Position numbers and translations under genes: made by a program
Notes under the pieces: generated by a model
Told to the model about the DNA's origin: nothing
Database searches by the model: none
Seen by the model: the letters and a program-made list of their open reading frames with translations, nothing else
Part shown: positions 21,817 to 31,683 of the stretch, piece after piece
How the letters are laid out: every line of letters starts with the position of its first letter
Position numbering within the stretch: position 1 is the stretch's first letter
From: Anaerolineae bacterium
Lineage (GTDB): Bacteria; Chloroflexota; Anaerolineae; JACIWR01
Assembly: GCA_024653325.1 (NCBI GenBank)
Contig: JANLFX010000010.1
Location: forward strand, 1 to 38,621
DNA: 38,621 nucleotides
Direction: 5' to 3'

Positions 21817-23021
21817 ATGTGCTCTTACTTACCCAGGTCCTGCCCTACCCACCCGATAGCGGACCCAAGGTCAAAACTTGGAACGTGCTCAAGTACCTGG
21901 CGCAGCGCCACCGGGTGACCTTGGTGTCATTTGTGCGTGGCGACCAAAGGGAAGACATCCGGGTACTGGAAAAACTATGTGCGGGCGGTGTGTACACCGT
22001 GCCAATGGAGCGGAGCAAGCTGCGCGATACCTGGTACATGCTGCGCAGTCTGTTTACCGGGCAGCCCTTTCTCATGGTCCGGGACGACCGGGCGGCCATG
22101 CGCCGTCTGGTGGACCGCCTGGCAGCAGAGCAGCACTTTGACGTGGCTCACGCCGATCAGCTTAATATGGCCCAATACGCCGCCCGTGTGCTGGGCGCGG
22201 TCAAGCTGCTGGATGCGCATAACGCCCTGTGGCTGCTATACAAGCGGCTATGGGAAACGATGCACGCCGGTCCCCAGAAATGGCTGCTGGGCCGCGACTG
22301 GCGTTTGTTGAAGAAGTATGAGGGACGCATCTGCCGTGAGTTCGACGCGGTGCTGGCGGTAAGCGAGGAGGACAAGGCAGCGCTCTCGGAAGCAGCCGGG
22401 CAGCCTGTGACGGCGACGGTCATCCCCATCACTGTGGATACCAATGAGGTGACAGTCGTTGATCGCCCCAATCCCACCCACGTCCTGCACATCGGCACTA
22501 TGTACTGGCCGCCTAACATTGATGGCGTGCTGTGGTTCATCCGCGAAGTGTGGCCCCTCATTCGCGAGCAGAAACCGGATGCTCAATTCGATGTGGTGGG
22601 TTCGCGCCCACCGCAGGAAATCATGACCCTGAGCGGAGATGAGACGGGGATTAACGTCACCGGCTATGTGCCCGATCCCACGCCATATTTGCAGCGGGCG
22701 GCGTTGATGGTAGTTCCCCTGCGCGCTGGCGGTGGGATGCGAGTGAAGATTCTCAATGCTCTGGCTCAGGGTATCCCCATTGTTTCCACGACAATAGGCT
22801 ATGAAGGCATTGCCGTGACCCCGGGGGAGAATATCCTAGTAGGCGATACGCCGGCGGAGTTCGCCGACGCCGTGGTGCAGTTGCTGGATGACGGCGAGTT
22901 GGCGCAACGGATCGCCCGCAATGGACGCCGGCTGGCGGAGGAAGTGTACGATTATCGCCGTGCGTGCGTGCCCATAGATAATGTGTACCGCCGCTCTGTA
23001 GGCGTGAAACGCGAAACGTGA
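21813..23021 (+). CDS. GT4-family glycosyltransferase, Stp1-like paralogue
   Basis: 402 residues, same layout as the enzyme at 18267: MNVLLLTQVLPYPPDSGPKV, VLHIGTMYWPPNIDGVLWFI, VTGYVPDPTPYLQRAALMVV and PLRAGGGMRVKILNALAQGI. The catalytic Glu of KILEAM is replaced here by Asn (KILNAL), as in some relatives, so the acidic residue differs between the two paralogues. The ATG overlaps the GT2 stop (ATGA). The last codons (VKRET) fall in a short tandem repeat, so the original C-terminus may have been changed by repeat insertion. Confidence 0.85.
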   Translation: MNVLLLTQVLPYPPDSGPKVKTWNVLKYLAQRHRVTLVSFVRGDQREDIRVLEKLCAGGVYTVPMERSKLRDTWYMLRSLFTGQPFLMVRDDRAAMRRLVDRLAAEQHFDVAHADQLNMAQYAARVLGAVKLLDAHNALWLLYKRLWETMHAGPQKWLLGRDWRLLKKYEGRICREFDAVLAVSEEDKAALSEAAGQPVTATVIPITVDTNEVTVVDRPNPTHVLHIGTMYWPPNIDGVLWFIREVWPLIREQKPDAQFDVVGSRPPQEIMTLSGDETGINVTGYVPDPTPYLQRAALMVVPLRAGGGMRVKILNALAQGIPIVSTTIGYEGIAVTPGENILVGDTPAEFADAVVQLLDDGELAQRIARNGRRLAEEVYDYRRACVPIDNVYRRSVGVKRET

Positions 23022-23046
23022 AACGTGAGACGTGAGACGTGGCACG
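23004..23046 (+). repeat. Degenerate GARACGT tandem repeat
   Basis: About six units of a 7-bp motif (GAAACGC, GAAACGT twice, GAGACGT twice, GGCACG) cover the last codons and stop of the GT4 gene and run into the gap before 23096. Confidence 0.75.
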
Positions 23047-23095
23047 CATCTTGTTTCACACTTTTACGTATTCCGCTTGTTGAAGAAAGTAACCA

Positions 23096-26000
23096 ATGAC
23101 CCCTACATTGAAACCCTCACGCCAGGAAATGTGGACCAGCATCGCGATCTTCGTCGTGTTGCTGGTTTGCTACGCCTATACTTTCCCCCGCTGGGCCGAT
23201 CCCAATCAGAACTCGCGGCTGGACCTGGTGGCCGCTGTGGTGGATCAGGGCACACTGCGCATTGACAATTACGTGAGCAACACGGTGGATTACGCCGAGT
23301 TCGAGGGTCACTACTATAGCGACAAGGCTCCCGGCGCGGCTTTCCTGGGCATCCCGGTGTATGCGGCATTAAAAGGCGTGCTCAGCCTACCGCTGATGGA
23401 TGGGCTGATGAACTACCTTGCCAATAACCAGGCGCTGGCGGCGACGCTGCGGGAAGGGGGCACAGGCCTGCTGGAGGATAAAGTGCGCTTTGCCATAGGC
23501 CAGGTGGCTGTCACCTTCGTGGCGGCCATGCTGCCTACGGCCCTGCTGGGCGTGTTCCTCTACCGCTTACTGAGAGAATTCGGACTGAGCCAGGGAGCAC
23601 GTGCGCTGCTCACTTTGCTTTACGGGCTGGCGACGCCAGCCTTTGCCTACGCCGGTGCCTTCTACGGGCATCAACTGGCGGCAGCTTGTCTATTCATCGC
23701 CTTCTACCTGGTCTTTATGAAACGTGGCGAGAGCATAGGAATTGGCCGTTTATTGGCGGTGGGGTTCCTGCTCGGATATGCCGTCATCACCGAGTACCCG
23801 GCGGTGCTCATCGCCGGGCTTCTGTTTTTGTACACCCTTTATCGGCTACACGACCGACGGCGCATCGCCTGGGTTGTGGGAGCGGCCATCCTGCCTGGCA
23901 TATTGCTGGCTGGGTACAATTTCGCCATCTTCCGCACCCCTTTGCCCGTAGGGTATAGCCATTCAGAGCTGTGGGTAGAACAGCATCACACCGGCTTCAT
24001 GAGCCTGACCTGGCCTCATTGGTCGGCTGCGTGGGGTATCACCTTTGGCCTTTTCCGGGGATTGTTCGTGCTCTCGCCGGTGTTGCTTCTGGCGGTGCCG
24101 GGTTTCATCGTCTGGTGGCGCACACGGGAGTATCGTGTCGAGTGGGCCGTTGCTCTCGCCAGTGTGCTGGCTTTCTTTCTTTTCAACTCGTCGTCCATTA
24201 TGTGGTGGGGTGGGTTTGCCATCGGCCCACGTTATCTGTTACCCATGTTCCCCTTCATGGTGCTGCCCATCGCCTACTTCATCCGCCGCTCGGGTACGCG
24301 GACCTGGGCGAAGTTGCTGGTCGGTACATTGAGCGTCTGGTCATTGGTCGCCGTGTGGGGGCTCACCCTGGCCGGGCAGCACTTCCCCACCGAGGAGCAC
24401 CGCTTCCCGCTGTGGGAGTACGCCTGGCCCGCCTGGCAACAGGGCAACATCGCTCGCAACGTGGGCATGTTTCTGCGCCTGCCGGGAATAATCAGCTTGC
24501 TCCCTCTGGTAGTGGTGGTCGCAGCCGTGTTGGGCATCCTTTTCTTGGTGAGCACGCGGGGCACTCGTGGGCACATCCCATCCATCAGGATTGATATTCC
24601 ACAGAAAGGGGTGCCTGAAAGGGCCAAACCTCATTCGTCACCTTTTGTAAATCAACGGACTGCCAAACAAGAATGGCTCTTTGTCTGGTTGGTCATCATT
24701 GGGGTGCTGGCATTGACCACTCTCCCTTATATTTACGGCTACCTTTCTTGCCCGGCAGACAGACAGTTCATGGGTCTGATGCTAGACGTGCCAGATCATG
24801 GTCAGTACCTCTCCTGGTTCCGGGGATTTCAGAATTCTTTTCTGGTGTCTAATAAGCTCACTCCGGAGCCTAACCGGCCCGTATTTTTCAACCTGGTGTG
24901 GTGGACGCTGGCCCAGATAGCGCGTTTCACCGGTTTGAGCTACGCGCCGCTATATCAGATTTTCCGCTGGGTGTCCGGCGCGGCATTCCTGTGGGTGCTA
25001 TATCGCTTTATCGCCTATTTTGTGAACAGTATCTGGCAGCGACGAATGGTGTTTTTGTTGACTGCTTTCAGTTCAGGCTTGGGCTGGATGCTTATCGTTC
25101 TCAAATATACTCTGACCAATGGTGAATTACTGTATCCACTGGATGTGTACATCGCCGAGGGAAACACTTTTTTGTGCATCCTGGGCTATCCGCACTTCAT
25201 TTTTGCTGCAGCCTTCATCGTCGGCGTATTCGTTCTGCTATGGCGAGGGTATCAGAAACAGCAACTACGCTACGCCGTCCTCGCCGGAGTGGTGGCTCTG
25301 ATTTTGGGCCTGCATCATGCTTATGATTTGATCATCCTCTATGGCGTGTGGGGCGCATTCTTCCTGCTGATCTGGCTACGCGAACAACGTTTTCCCACAC
25401 ATCTTTTCTGGAGCGAAGTGATTCTGGGACTGATCTCTTTTGGGCCTGGCCTGTACGCTGTTTATCTCACCTCAACTGATCCGATATGGACTGAAGTATT
25501 GGCCCAGTTCGCCAATGCGGGCGTTTACACGCCTAATCCCTTTCACCTGCTGATGCTGTTTGGCCTGCCGCTGACCATCGCGGCCCTCACGTGGACCGGT
25601 TTTGTGCCCCTGCACAACCTGGATGATCAATCGTTGTTCATCTGTACCTGGTTCGGAGTGGGGTTCTTGCTGAATTATATCCCTACCGATTTCCAGATAC
25701 ACATGCTCAACAGTTGGCAGGTACCGATGATGATCCTGGCAGTGAAAGGGATAAGAAACCACATAGGTCCGGCGGTAAGCGAATGGCTCAGCCGCCGACA
25801 GTGGGCCTGGTCGCCTGAACGTATCTCACAGTATCTGACGATTCTGCTCTTGATCGTGGTGTTGCCCACCAATTTGTACTTGTGGGCCTGGCGCTTCGTT
25901 GATCTGCGGCGGCACGACTACCCCTATTATCTGTATCGCGACGAAGTGGCGGCCTTGAACTGGCTTGATGAGCACGCCGATCCGGCAGACGTGGTGCTCA

Positions 26001-26290
26001 GTTCCATCACCATCGGCCAATACGTGCCGGCCCTCAGCGGGAATACTGCCTTCCTGGCCCATTGGGCGCAGACAGTGGACTTCTACGACAAGACTGAACG
26101 GGTAGAGCGCTTCTTCGACATAGCGGTGCCCGACGATGAACGGCTGGACACCTTGCGCACCTTTGATGTCGCCTATGTCTTCTATGGCCCAGCCGAACGG
26201 GCGCTGGGAGGGTATGACCCGGGCGAGTCGCCGTTGTTCACCAAAGTATTCTCATCACCACACGTGCAACTGTACGCTGTGCAGGAGTAA
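23096..26290 (+). CDS. Giant polytopic membrane protein, fusion of two PMT/GT39-like units
   Basis: 1064 residues, about twice the usual length. Residues 1-485 form a first polytopic unit with an acidic first loop (NSRLDLVAAVVDQG, HYYSDKAPG) and about 10-11 helices, ending near VAAVLGILFLV. A polar linker (about 486-526) follows. Residues 527-1064 form a second unit that again begins with a helix and an acidic first loop (LDVPDHGQYLSWFRGF), has about 11 helices, and ends in a soluble tail (YYLYRDEVAALNWLDEHA...). Both halves resemble lipid-sugar-dependent transferases of the GT-C/PMT fold, with Asp in the first loop. No frameshift or stop separates them. It begins 74 bp after the GT4 gene and has only a weak AAG-type ribosome site. 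Function is inferred from fold only. Confidence 0.7.
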   Translation: MTPTLKPSRQEMWTSIAIFVVLLVCYAYTFPRWADPNQNSRLDLVAAVVDQGTLRIDNYVSNTVDYAEFEGHYYSDKAPGAAFLGIPVYAALKGVLSLPLMDGLMNYLANNQALAATLREGGTGLLEDKVRFAIGQVAVTFVAAMLPTALLGVFLYRLLREFGLSQGARALLTLLYGLATPAFAYAGAFYGHQLAAACLFIAFYLVFMKRGESIGIGRLLAVGFLLGYAVITEYPAVLIAGLLFLYTLYRLHDRRRIAWVVGAAILPGILLAGYNFAIFRTPLPVGYSHSELWVEQHHTGFMSLTWPHWSAAWGITFGLFRGLFVLSPVLLLAVPGFIVWWRTREYRVEWAVALASVLAFFLFNSSSIMWWGGFAIGPRYLLPMFPFMVLPIAYFIRRSGTRTWAKLLVGTLSVWSLVAVWGLTLAGQHFPTEEHRFPLWEYAWPAWQQGNIARNVGMFLRLPGIISLLPLVVVVAAVLGILFLVSTRGTRGHIPSIRIDIPQKGVPERAKPHSSPFVNQRTAKQEWLFVWLVIIGVLALTTLPYIYGYLSCPADRQFMGLMLDVPDHGQYLSWFRGFQNSFLVSNKLTPEPNRPVFFNLVWWTLAQIARFTGLSYAPLYQIFRWVSGAAFLWVLYRFIAYFVNSIWQRRMVFLLTAFSSGLGWMLIVLKYTLTNGELLYPLDVYIAEGNTFLCILGYPHFIFAAAFIVGVFVLLWRGYQKQQLRYAVLAGVVALILGLHHAYDLIILYGVWGAFFLLIWLREQRFPTHLFWSEVILGLISFGPGLYAVYLTSTDPIWTEVLAQFANAGVYTPNPFHLLMLFGLPLTIAALTWTGFVPLHNLDDQSLFICTWFGVGFLLNYIPTDFQIHMLNSWQVPMMILAVKGIRNHIGPAVSEWLSRRQWAWSPERISQYLTILLLIVVLPTNLYLWAWRFVDLRRHDYPYYLYRDEVAALNWLDEHADPADVVLSSITIGQYVPALSGNTAFLAHWAQTVDFYDKTERVERFFDIAVPDDERLDTLRTFDVAYVFYGPAERALGGYDPGESPLFTKVFSSPHVQLYAVQE

Positions 26291-26296
26291 TCCAAC

Positions 26297-27886
26297 ATGT
26301 CTGACACTGTCAAGTCTACTACTCTTGCTCTTCCCTGGTCTGGTTCTGAGACCTGGACCGCTGTGACGCTGTTTTTGGGGACAGTGCTTTCCCGCATCCC
26401 GTTCCGCAGTCAAATCCTTTACCACTGGGATTCGGTGAATTTTGCCTTTGCCATGCAGCGTTTCGACGTGGCCGCCGAGCAGCCACAACCGCCGGGCTAC
26501 ATCGTTTACGTGTGGCTCTGCCGTCTGGTGAACCTGCTGTTCCACGATCCGCAGGCGACGATGCTCTGGATCAGCATGGTAGGCAGCGGGCTGGCAGTGG
26601 TGGTTATGTACTTGCTGGGGCGGGCGATGTTTGACCGGCGGACGGGGCTGGTTGGGGCGTTATTTTTGGCAACCAGTCCTCTTTTCTGGTTCTACGGCGA
26701 GATTGCTCTACCGCACACACTGGACACGTTTCTGGTGATTCTCTCGGTGTGGTTGCTATGGGAGGTCATGCAGGGATGGACCTGGGCCGTGGTACCGGCA
26801 GCGGTGAGCGTGGCCGTGGCGGGCGGGGTGCGCCAGCAGACGCTGGTTTTCCTGGGGTTGGCAACCCTTTGCGCCACCGTTGGCTTCCTACGGCGGGTGG
26901 GTTGGGCACGAGGGTTGCGTTGGGGTACATTAGCGATAGCGATCTGCGGGCTGCTGTGCGCGGGGTGGTTTTTCCCGCTGATCAACTCAACCGGTGGGCT
27001 GGACAGTTACCTGCAAGTGATGGGCGATTTCTCGGCCCGCTTTAATGCCACCACCTCGCTCTTTATGGGCGCGGGGAGTTTTGGCCTGACGCGCAACCTG
27101 CGCAAGCTGAGCATGTACACCGCTTTTGGATGGAGCGTGGCTCTGGTGCCGCTGGTCTTGTACGCGCTCCAGCGAGTATGGCAGCGACGGTTCAGGGTGA
27201 GAGGGGAACGCGCGTTATTCATGCTGGCTTGGATGTTACCTCCCTTGCTCTTCTACACCATTATACATATGGGACAGCAAGGGCTGGTCTTCGTCTTTTT
27301 GCCCGCGCTGCTGCTGGTCAGTGCCCTGGCGACAGTTCGACTTCTGGGGGGACAGGGGCAGAGGGCACTGGCAGCGGGAATAGCTGCCCTGGCCCTAATA
27401 AACGCCGCTCTGTTCATCGCCCTGCCGGAATACCCCTTGGGCGGTGAGCAGATCAAGGTGCTGAGCTGGAACACCTTGCGCAACAACGATGCTTATTACC
27501 AGGAGCGGTTCGACGCCATCCGAGAACATTTCCCGGCCGAGAGCACGGCGATATTGGCTGCCAACTGGCGACACGTGCAGTGGTACCTGCCGGAATATGT
27601 AAGATTGCCTTTCGATGTGGTGGCCAAGTGGGAGAAAGACGAAGGAAACCCCAAAGTTGATCCCCAGGAAATCGTTGTGACGCCAAAGGAGTTGGGATTG
27701 CAGCTCGACGGACAGGGTCAGGTGGCACTTGTGGTCTTTGATCCATATTTAATGGCCTTCAGCGAAAACCCAACGACTGCGCACGAATTATCTTTGACAC
27801 CAGGGGCAGTTCTGGAATATTTCATACTGGCAGAGAACCAGGCTTTTCACTATGGGGCCGGTTCTTTCGGGATCAGGGATCATTAA
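26297..27886 (+). CDS. PMT/GT39-like membrane glycosyltransferase
   Basis: 529 residues, about 11-12 helices then a soluble C-terminal part. The first loop holds the acidic residue expected for the GT-C fold (YHWDSVNFAFAMQRFD, D45), followed by QPPGYIVYVWL and FWFYGEIALPHTLD in the next helices. It resembles the DUF2723/GT39-like proteins that transfer sugars from a polyprenyl carrier outside the membrane. GGAG lies 9 nt before the ATG, and the gene starts 6 nt after the preceding stop. Substrate unknown. Confidence 0.78.
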   Translation: MSDTVKSTTLALPWSGSETWTAVTLFLGTVLSRIPFRSQILYHWDSVNFAFAMQRFDVAAEQPQPPGYIVYVWLCRLVNLLFHDPQATMLWISMVGSGLAVVVMYLLGRAMFDRRTGLVGALFLATSPLFWFYGEIALPHTLDTFLVILSVWLLWEVMQGWTWAVVPAAVSVAVAGGVRQQTLVFLGLATLCATVGFLRRVGWARGLRWGTLAIAICGLLCAGWFFPLINSTGGLDSYLQVMGDFSARFNATTSLFMGAGSFGLTRNLRKLSMYTAFGWSVALVPLVLYALQRVWQRRFRVRGERALFMLAWMLPPLLFYTIIHMGQQGLVFVFLPALLLVSALATVRLLGGQGQRALAAGIAALALINAALFIALPEYPLGGEQIKVLSWNTLRNNDAYYQERFDAIREHFPAESTAILAANWRHVQWYLPEYVRLPFDVVAKWEKDEGNPKVDPQEIVVTPKELGLQLDGQGQVALVVFDPYLMAFSENPTTAHELSLTPGAVLEYFILAENQAFHYGAGSFGIRDH

Positions 27887-27907
27887 CGTTTTGGGGAGGT
27901 GCGTGTT

Positions 27908-28531
27908 ATGCGGGACAATGTTCGCGTTCACCCAACAGCAGATGTCTCACCAGAAGCGCAGATAGGTGCGGGTACATCTATCTGGCATCAGGCGCAGGTA
28001 CGTGAGGGGGTATGCATTGGGCGTCATTGTGTGATTGGAAAGGGGGTATATGTGGACTTTGGCGTCCGTATAGGCAATAACGTGAAGATCCAGAACTACG
28101 TTTCAATCTATCACGGTGTCACGATTCGGGATGGAGTATTTATTGGACCCCATGTCTGTTTCACTAACGATAAGCGGCCTCGTGCGGTTAACCCGGATGG
28201 CTCGCTCAAAAGAAGTGATGATTGGGTGCTGAGCGAAACCTTTGTCTTAGAAGGGGCGGCTATCGGCGCGAATTCGGTCATCGTCTGCGGCACGACGATT
28301 GGACGGTGGGCGATGGTGGGATCGGGTTCGGTGGTGACGCGGGATGTGCCCGATTATGGTCTGGTGTGGGGGAATCCAGCACGGCTACAGGGATTCGTTT
28401 GTCCCTGTGGCGAACGGCTTCAGGAGGTAGATAGCTCCTGCATGGAAAGTGTGCTGATGGTGTGTCCGAAATGCGGGACGGAGATTAGAATCCCGGCGGA
28501 GGTATGCCGGCAAACAGGAGGTGGAGAGTGA
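27908..28531 (+). CDS. Hexapeptide N-acetyltransferase, WbpD/WlbB-like, with C-terminal zinc ribbon
   Basis: 207 residues. Hexapeptide repeats from about 5 to 160 ([59 protein letters not shown]) match the WbpD/WlbB group, which acetylates the 3-amino group of UDP-2-acetamido-3-amino sugars. FTNDKRPRA is the group's signature. The last 45 residues add a Cys motif, CPCGE then CPKCG, absent from short members and probably a zinc ribbon. The ATG at 27908 has GGGGAGGT 7 nt upstream; a GTG at 27899 lies within that site. It overlaps the aminotransferase start by GTGA, matching their consecutive steps. Confidence 0.85.
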   Translation: MRDNVRVHPTADVSPEAQIGAGTSIWHQAQVREGVCIGRHCVIGKGVYVDFGVRIGNNVKIQNYVSIYHGVTIRDGVFIGPHVCFTNDKRPRAVNPDGSLKRSDDWVLSETFVLEGAAIGANSVIVCGTTIGRWAMVGSGSVVTRDVPDYGLVWGNPARLQGFVCPCGERLQEVDSSCMESVLMVCPKCGTEIRIPAEVCRQTGGGE

Positions 28532-29622
28532 TTCCCATTGCCCAACCGTTGATCGGTGAAGAAGAAAAACAGGCCGTGCTGGAAGTGTTAGGATCGGGAA
28601 TGTTGACCCAAGGGCCGCGGGTTCAGGCTTTTGAGGAGGCTTTCGCTCAGTATTGCGGCGTGAAATACGCGGTAGCCACCTCATCTGGAACAACGGCCTT
28701 GCACGTGGCCCTGTTGGCTCATGGCCTCGGACCAGGAGACGAGGTGATCACAACGCCTTTCACGTTCATCGCTTCTGCCAATGCTATCCTGTATGTGGGA
28801 GCTCGGCCGGTCTTTGTGGACATTGACCCGGTGACATTTAACATCCGTCCCGATCTGGTGAAAGCGGCAATCACATCACATACGAAAGCGATCATGCCAG
28901 TGCACCTTTTTGGACTGCCCGCAGATATGGACCCGATTTTGGAGGTGGCCGGGCAGTATGGTCTGGCTGTGATCGAAGATGCTTGCCAGGCTCACGGTGC
29001 GGAGTACAAGGGGAAACGGGTGGGAAGTTTCGGCACCGGTTGCTTCTCGTTCTACCCTACCAAGAATATCACCACGGCCGAGGGGGGGATGATCACTACC
29101 AACGATGAGGAGATCGCTGAAAAGTGCCGGGCGATCCGCCAGCATGGAATGCGTAAAAGGTACTACCACGATGAACTGGGATTCAACTTCCGGATGACGG
29201 ATGTTCATGCAGCGATTGGGCTGGCTCAGTTAGGAAAACTGGAACGGTTCAACGAGACGCGGATCGCCAATGCCCGGTACTTGAGTGAGCATCTGCAGGG
29301 TGTGGTGATACCAGCCGTGCCGGAGGGACGGCGGCATGTGTTCCACCAATACACGGTTCGCGTGCTGGATGGACGACGGGATGCCGTGCTGGATGGGTTA
29401 AGGGAACGGGGCATTGGCACGGGAGCGTATTATCCGGTGCCGGTACATCAGCAGCGCTTTTACAAAGACATGGGCTACGATTTGACTCTGCCTGAGGCAG
29501 AACGGGCCGCACAGGAGGTATTATCGTTGCCCGTACATCCGGGTTTAAGTGTTGCGGACCTGCAGACGATAACGGAGGCGGTGAATGAACTGTGTGGAGA
29601 TGGAATCACGTTTAAAAAGTAA
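28528..29622 (+). CDS. DegT/DnrJ/EryC1-family sugar aminotransferase (WbpE-like)
   Basis: 364 residues, a complete PLP-dependent sugar aminotransferase: substrate loop [21 protein letters not shown]151 in [11 protein letters not shown] for the pyridine nitrogen, and Schiff-base K179 in [12 protein letters not shown]. In the Wbp pathway it places an amino group on C3 of a 3-keto sugar made by the Gfo/Idh-type enzyme, which here lies directly downstream. The GTG at 28528 is preferred over an ATG eight codons earlier because AGGAGGTG sits just before it and because it forms the GTGA overlap. Confidence 0.9.
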   Translation: MIPIAQPLIGEEEKQAVLEVLGSGMLTQGPRVQAFEEAFAQYCGVKYAVATSSGTTALHVALLAHGLGPGDEVITTPFTFIASANAILYVGARPVFVDIDPVTFNIRPDLVKAAITSHTKAIMPVHLFGLPADMDPILEVAGQYGLAVIEDACQAHGAEYKGKRVGSFGTGCFSFYPTKNITTAEGGMITTNDEEIAEKCRAIRQHGMRKRYYHDELGFNFRMTDVHAAIGLAQLGKLERFNETRIANARYLSEHLQGVVIPAVPEGRRHVFHQYTVRVLDGRRDAVLDGLRERGIGTGAYYPVPVHQQRFYKDMGYDLTLPEAERAAQEVLSLPVHPGLSVADLQTITEAVNELCGDGITFKK

Positions 29623-29684
29623 CGTTACGTAGGGTGGTCTGCTGACCGATTTCAAACATGTTTCTAGCCTTTCTCTAACCACAC

Positions 29685-29704
29685 TCTAACACGCGTGTGT
29701 TAGA
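29685..29704. promoter_or_regulatory. Palindromic site between the aminotransferase and oxidoreductase genes
   Basis: TCTAACAC (29685-29692), GCGT, GTGTTAGA (29697-29704): an 8-bp inverted repeat. A -10-like TAGAAT starts inside its right arm (29701-29706) but no -35 is visible. Two further CTAACC/CTAGCC words lie just upstream. It could be a repressor operator for a second transcription unit. The remainder of the 204-bp gap shows no gene. Confidence 0.4.
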
Positions 29705-29826
29705 ATACTAAAGATGGGGTCAGAAATCGCTGCTGGTATTCCGCTCATGTAGGGGCAGCGCCAAGGCTGTAGGCAGGGCCTCAGTGCACGATCTAACGAT
29801 TCATTCAGGGAAAGAAGGGCAGACCG

Positions 29827-30861
29827 ATGCGCCAGGTGAGAGTAGGGGTCATTGGTACAGGGACGATGGGTCAACGACATTGTCGTGTCTATGCAAGCCT
29901 GCGCCAGGCGCAACTGGCAGGGATTTGTGATGCTGCACCGGAAGTGGGACACCAGGTAGCTCAACAGTATGATGTGCCTTTCTACCGAGATGTTGAGGAC
30001 CTTCTGGAACACGTTGATGCAGTCAGCCTGGCCACGCCAACGCCGCTGCATTTTGACCTGGCCATGCGTTGTCTGGCCCACGGGGTGCACGTGCTGGTTG
30101 AAAAACCGATCACTGAAACCATAGAGCAGGCCGAGATGCTGACCCAGGTCGCGGAGTCCAGCAACCTAGTCGTCCAAGTGGGACACATCGAGCGTTTCAA
30201 TCCGGCTTATATAGAGCTGAAGAACGTGTTGGAAAATATGACTGTACTGGCTATCAACCTGCGTCGGCTCAGCCCTTACGCCGGTAGTAACACAGACGTG
30301 GACGTGGTCTTGGATCTGATGGTCCACGACATTGACCTTGCTTTAGATCTGATGGGCCAGGAACCGATCTCGGTGAATGCCTACGGACTAACGGCTTGCA
30401 GCGGCACTGTGGACCACGCCATAGTTTATCTGGGCTTTGCGTCGGGCCCCCTTCTGACCATGACCGCGTCCCGGGTCACCGAACAGAAGGTTAGATCCAT
30501 CGAGGTGACCGCTCTGGAAGCCTATGTGGACGGTGATTTGCTGAACAAGAATATCTCGGTGCATCGGCGTACCATTGGGCAGTATATGAATCATAATCAT
30601 CGGGGCGTTAAGTATCGGCAGGAAAGCATTGTCGAACGCATCCATGTGCCACCTCTCGAACCGCTCCTTTTGGAACTACAGCACTTTGTGGATTGCATTT
30701 TGCAAGGCAAACCTGCCCAGGTCTCAGCCAGGGATGGCCTCAAAGCGCTGCGCCTGGCGACGGTCATCAGAGATGCGATCCGCGAACGCCTGGTTGATAT
30801 GCATGGAGAGACCCAGGCTTATGAAGTGAAGGCTCATCAAACCATCATGAGTCCGGCCTGA
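29827..30861 (+). CDS. Gfo/Idh/MocA oxidoreductase (WbpB/WlbA-like)
   Basis: 344 residues. A Rossmann fold with VGVIGTGTMGQRH (6-18) binds NAD(P), and HVLVEKPITET (E92-K93-P94) is the family signature. The second domain carries LDLMVHDIDLALDLMG with a catalytic-type His. The closest functional types are UDP-N-acetylglucosamine(-uronate) 3-dehydrogenases, which form the 3-keto substrate of the neighbouring aminotransferase. The ATG at 29827 follows GAAAGAAGGG closely. A 204-bp gap with a palindrome separates it from the aminotransferase gene, so it may begin a new transcript. Confidence 0.85.
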   Translation: MRQVRVGVIGTGTMGQRHCRVYASLRQAQLAGICDAAPEVGHQVAQQYDVPFYRDVEDLLEHVDAVSLATPTPLHFDLAMRCLAHGVHVLVEKPITETIEQAEMLTQVAESSNLVVQVGHIERFNPAYIELKNVLENMTVLAINLRRLSPYAGSNTDVDVVLDLMVHDIDLALDLMGQEPISVNAYGLTACSGTVDHAIVYLGFASGPLLTMTASRVTEQKVRSIEVTALEAYVDGDLLNKNISVHRRTIGQYMNHNHRGVKYRQESIVERIHVPPLEPLLLELQHFVDCILQGKPAQVSARDGLKALRLATVIRDAIRERLVDMHGETQAYEVKAHQTIMSPA

Positions 30862-30880
30862 AATATTCTGGGAGACCATA

Positions 30881-31666
30881 ATGGACCTATCAATCGTTAT
30901 CCCTTGTTACAATGAAGCCGAGAATGTGCCTAAAATCCAGGCGGAGTTCTTTCCCGTCGCCACCGAACTGGCCAAAACCCATTCACTAGAAGTGATTTTT
31001 GTTGACGACGGCAGTACCGATGAAACGTGGCAGACACTGGTGAACACCTTTGGTCACCGCCACGAATCACGCATATCCGTCAGATTTGAACGCCACCAAG
31101 TCAATCGCGGATTGGGTGCGGCCATCCGCACCGGTTTCGCCGCCGCGCGCGGCGAGGTGATAGTAACCACTGACAGCGACGGGACGTACAAATTTTCAGA
31201 GATCCCGGCTTTGTTATCCTGTCTCACGCCCGACGTTGATATCGTGACGGCTTCACCATATCACCCGGCGGGAGGGGTAGAAGGGGTGCCGGCTTATCGC
31301 CTCTTACTCAGCCGGGGCTCCTCGGCCATCTACCGCCTTCTGGTTAATTGGCACGTTCACACTTATACCTGTCTGTTTCGAGCCTATCGCCGGGAAGTGA
31401 TCGAACATGTGGCTTTCGAGTCCGATGGCTTCCTGGCCGGCACCGAACTGCTGGTGAAAGGAATGCTCATGGGTTACCGGGTAGCCGAGTATCCATCCGT
31501 GCTTCATTCGCGGGTCTTTGGTACGTCTAAGGCAAAACTGGTGCGCACCATCCTGGCCCACCTGCGTTTTCAAGCGCGTATTCTGTTACATCGGCTGAAG
31601 TTGAGGCCCTTCATGCCATCACGCAAAACTATGGAGGTTCAAGGGTGCGTAGAATCGAGACTATAG
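30881..31666 (+). CDS. GT2-family glycosyltransferase, polyprenyl-phosphate-mannose-synthase-like
   Basis: 261 residues. The GT-A domain MDLSIVIPCYNEAENVPKIQ, IFVDDGSTDETW, NRGLGAAIRTGFAAARGEVI and the metal site TTDSDGTY match dolichyl/polyprenyl-phosphate sugar synthases. No membrane helices follow the catalytic domain. Such an enzyme charges the carrier lipid with a hexose, giving the donor for the PMT-like transferases of this locus. GGGAGA lies about 5 nt before the ATG. It is followed at once by a small EamA/SMR-like membrane protein, a pairing known from lipid-sugar flipping systems. Confidence 0.87.
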   Translation: MDLSIVIPCYNEAENVPKIQAEFFPVATELAKTHSLEVIFVDDGSTDETWQTLVNTFGHRHESRISVRFERHQVNRGLGAAIRTGFAAARGEVIVTTDSDGTYKFSEIPALLSCLTPDVDIVTASPYHPAGGVEGVPAYRLLLSRGSSAIYRLLVNWHVHTYTCLFRAYRREVIEHVAFESDGFLAGTELLVKGMLMGYRVAEYPSVLHSRVFGTSKAKLVRTILAHLRFQARILLHRLKLRPFMPSRKTMEVQGCVESRL

Positions 31667-31683
31667 AGGGGAGGAAACCGCAA

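Noticed and set aside
23004-23046. CRISPR-like repeat array
   Set aside because: Units are only 7 bp and contiguous without spacers; it is a simple tandem repeat.
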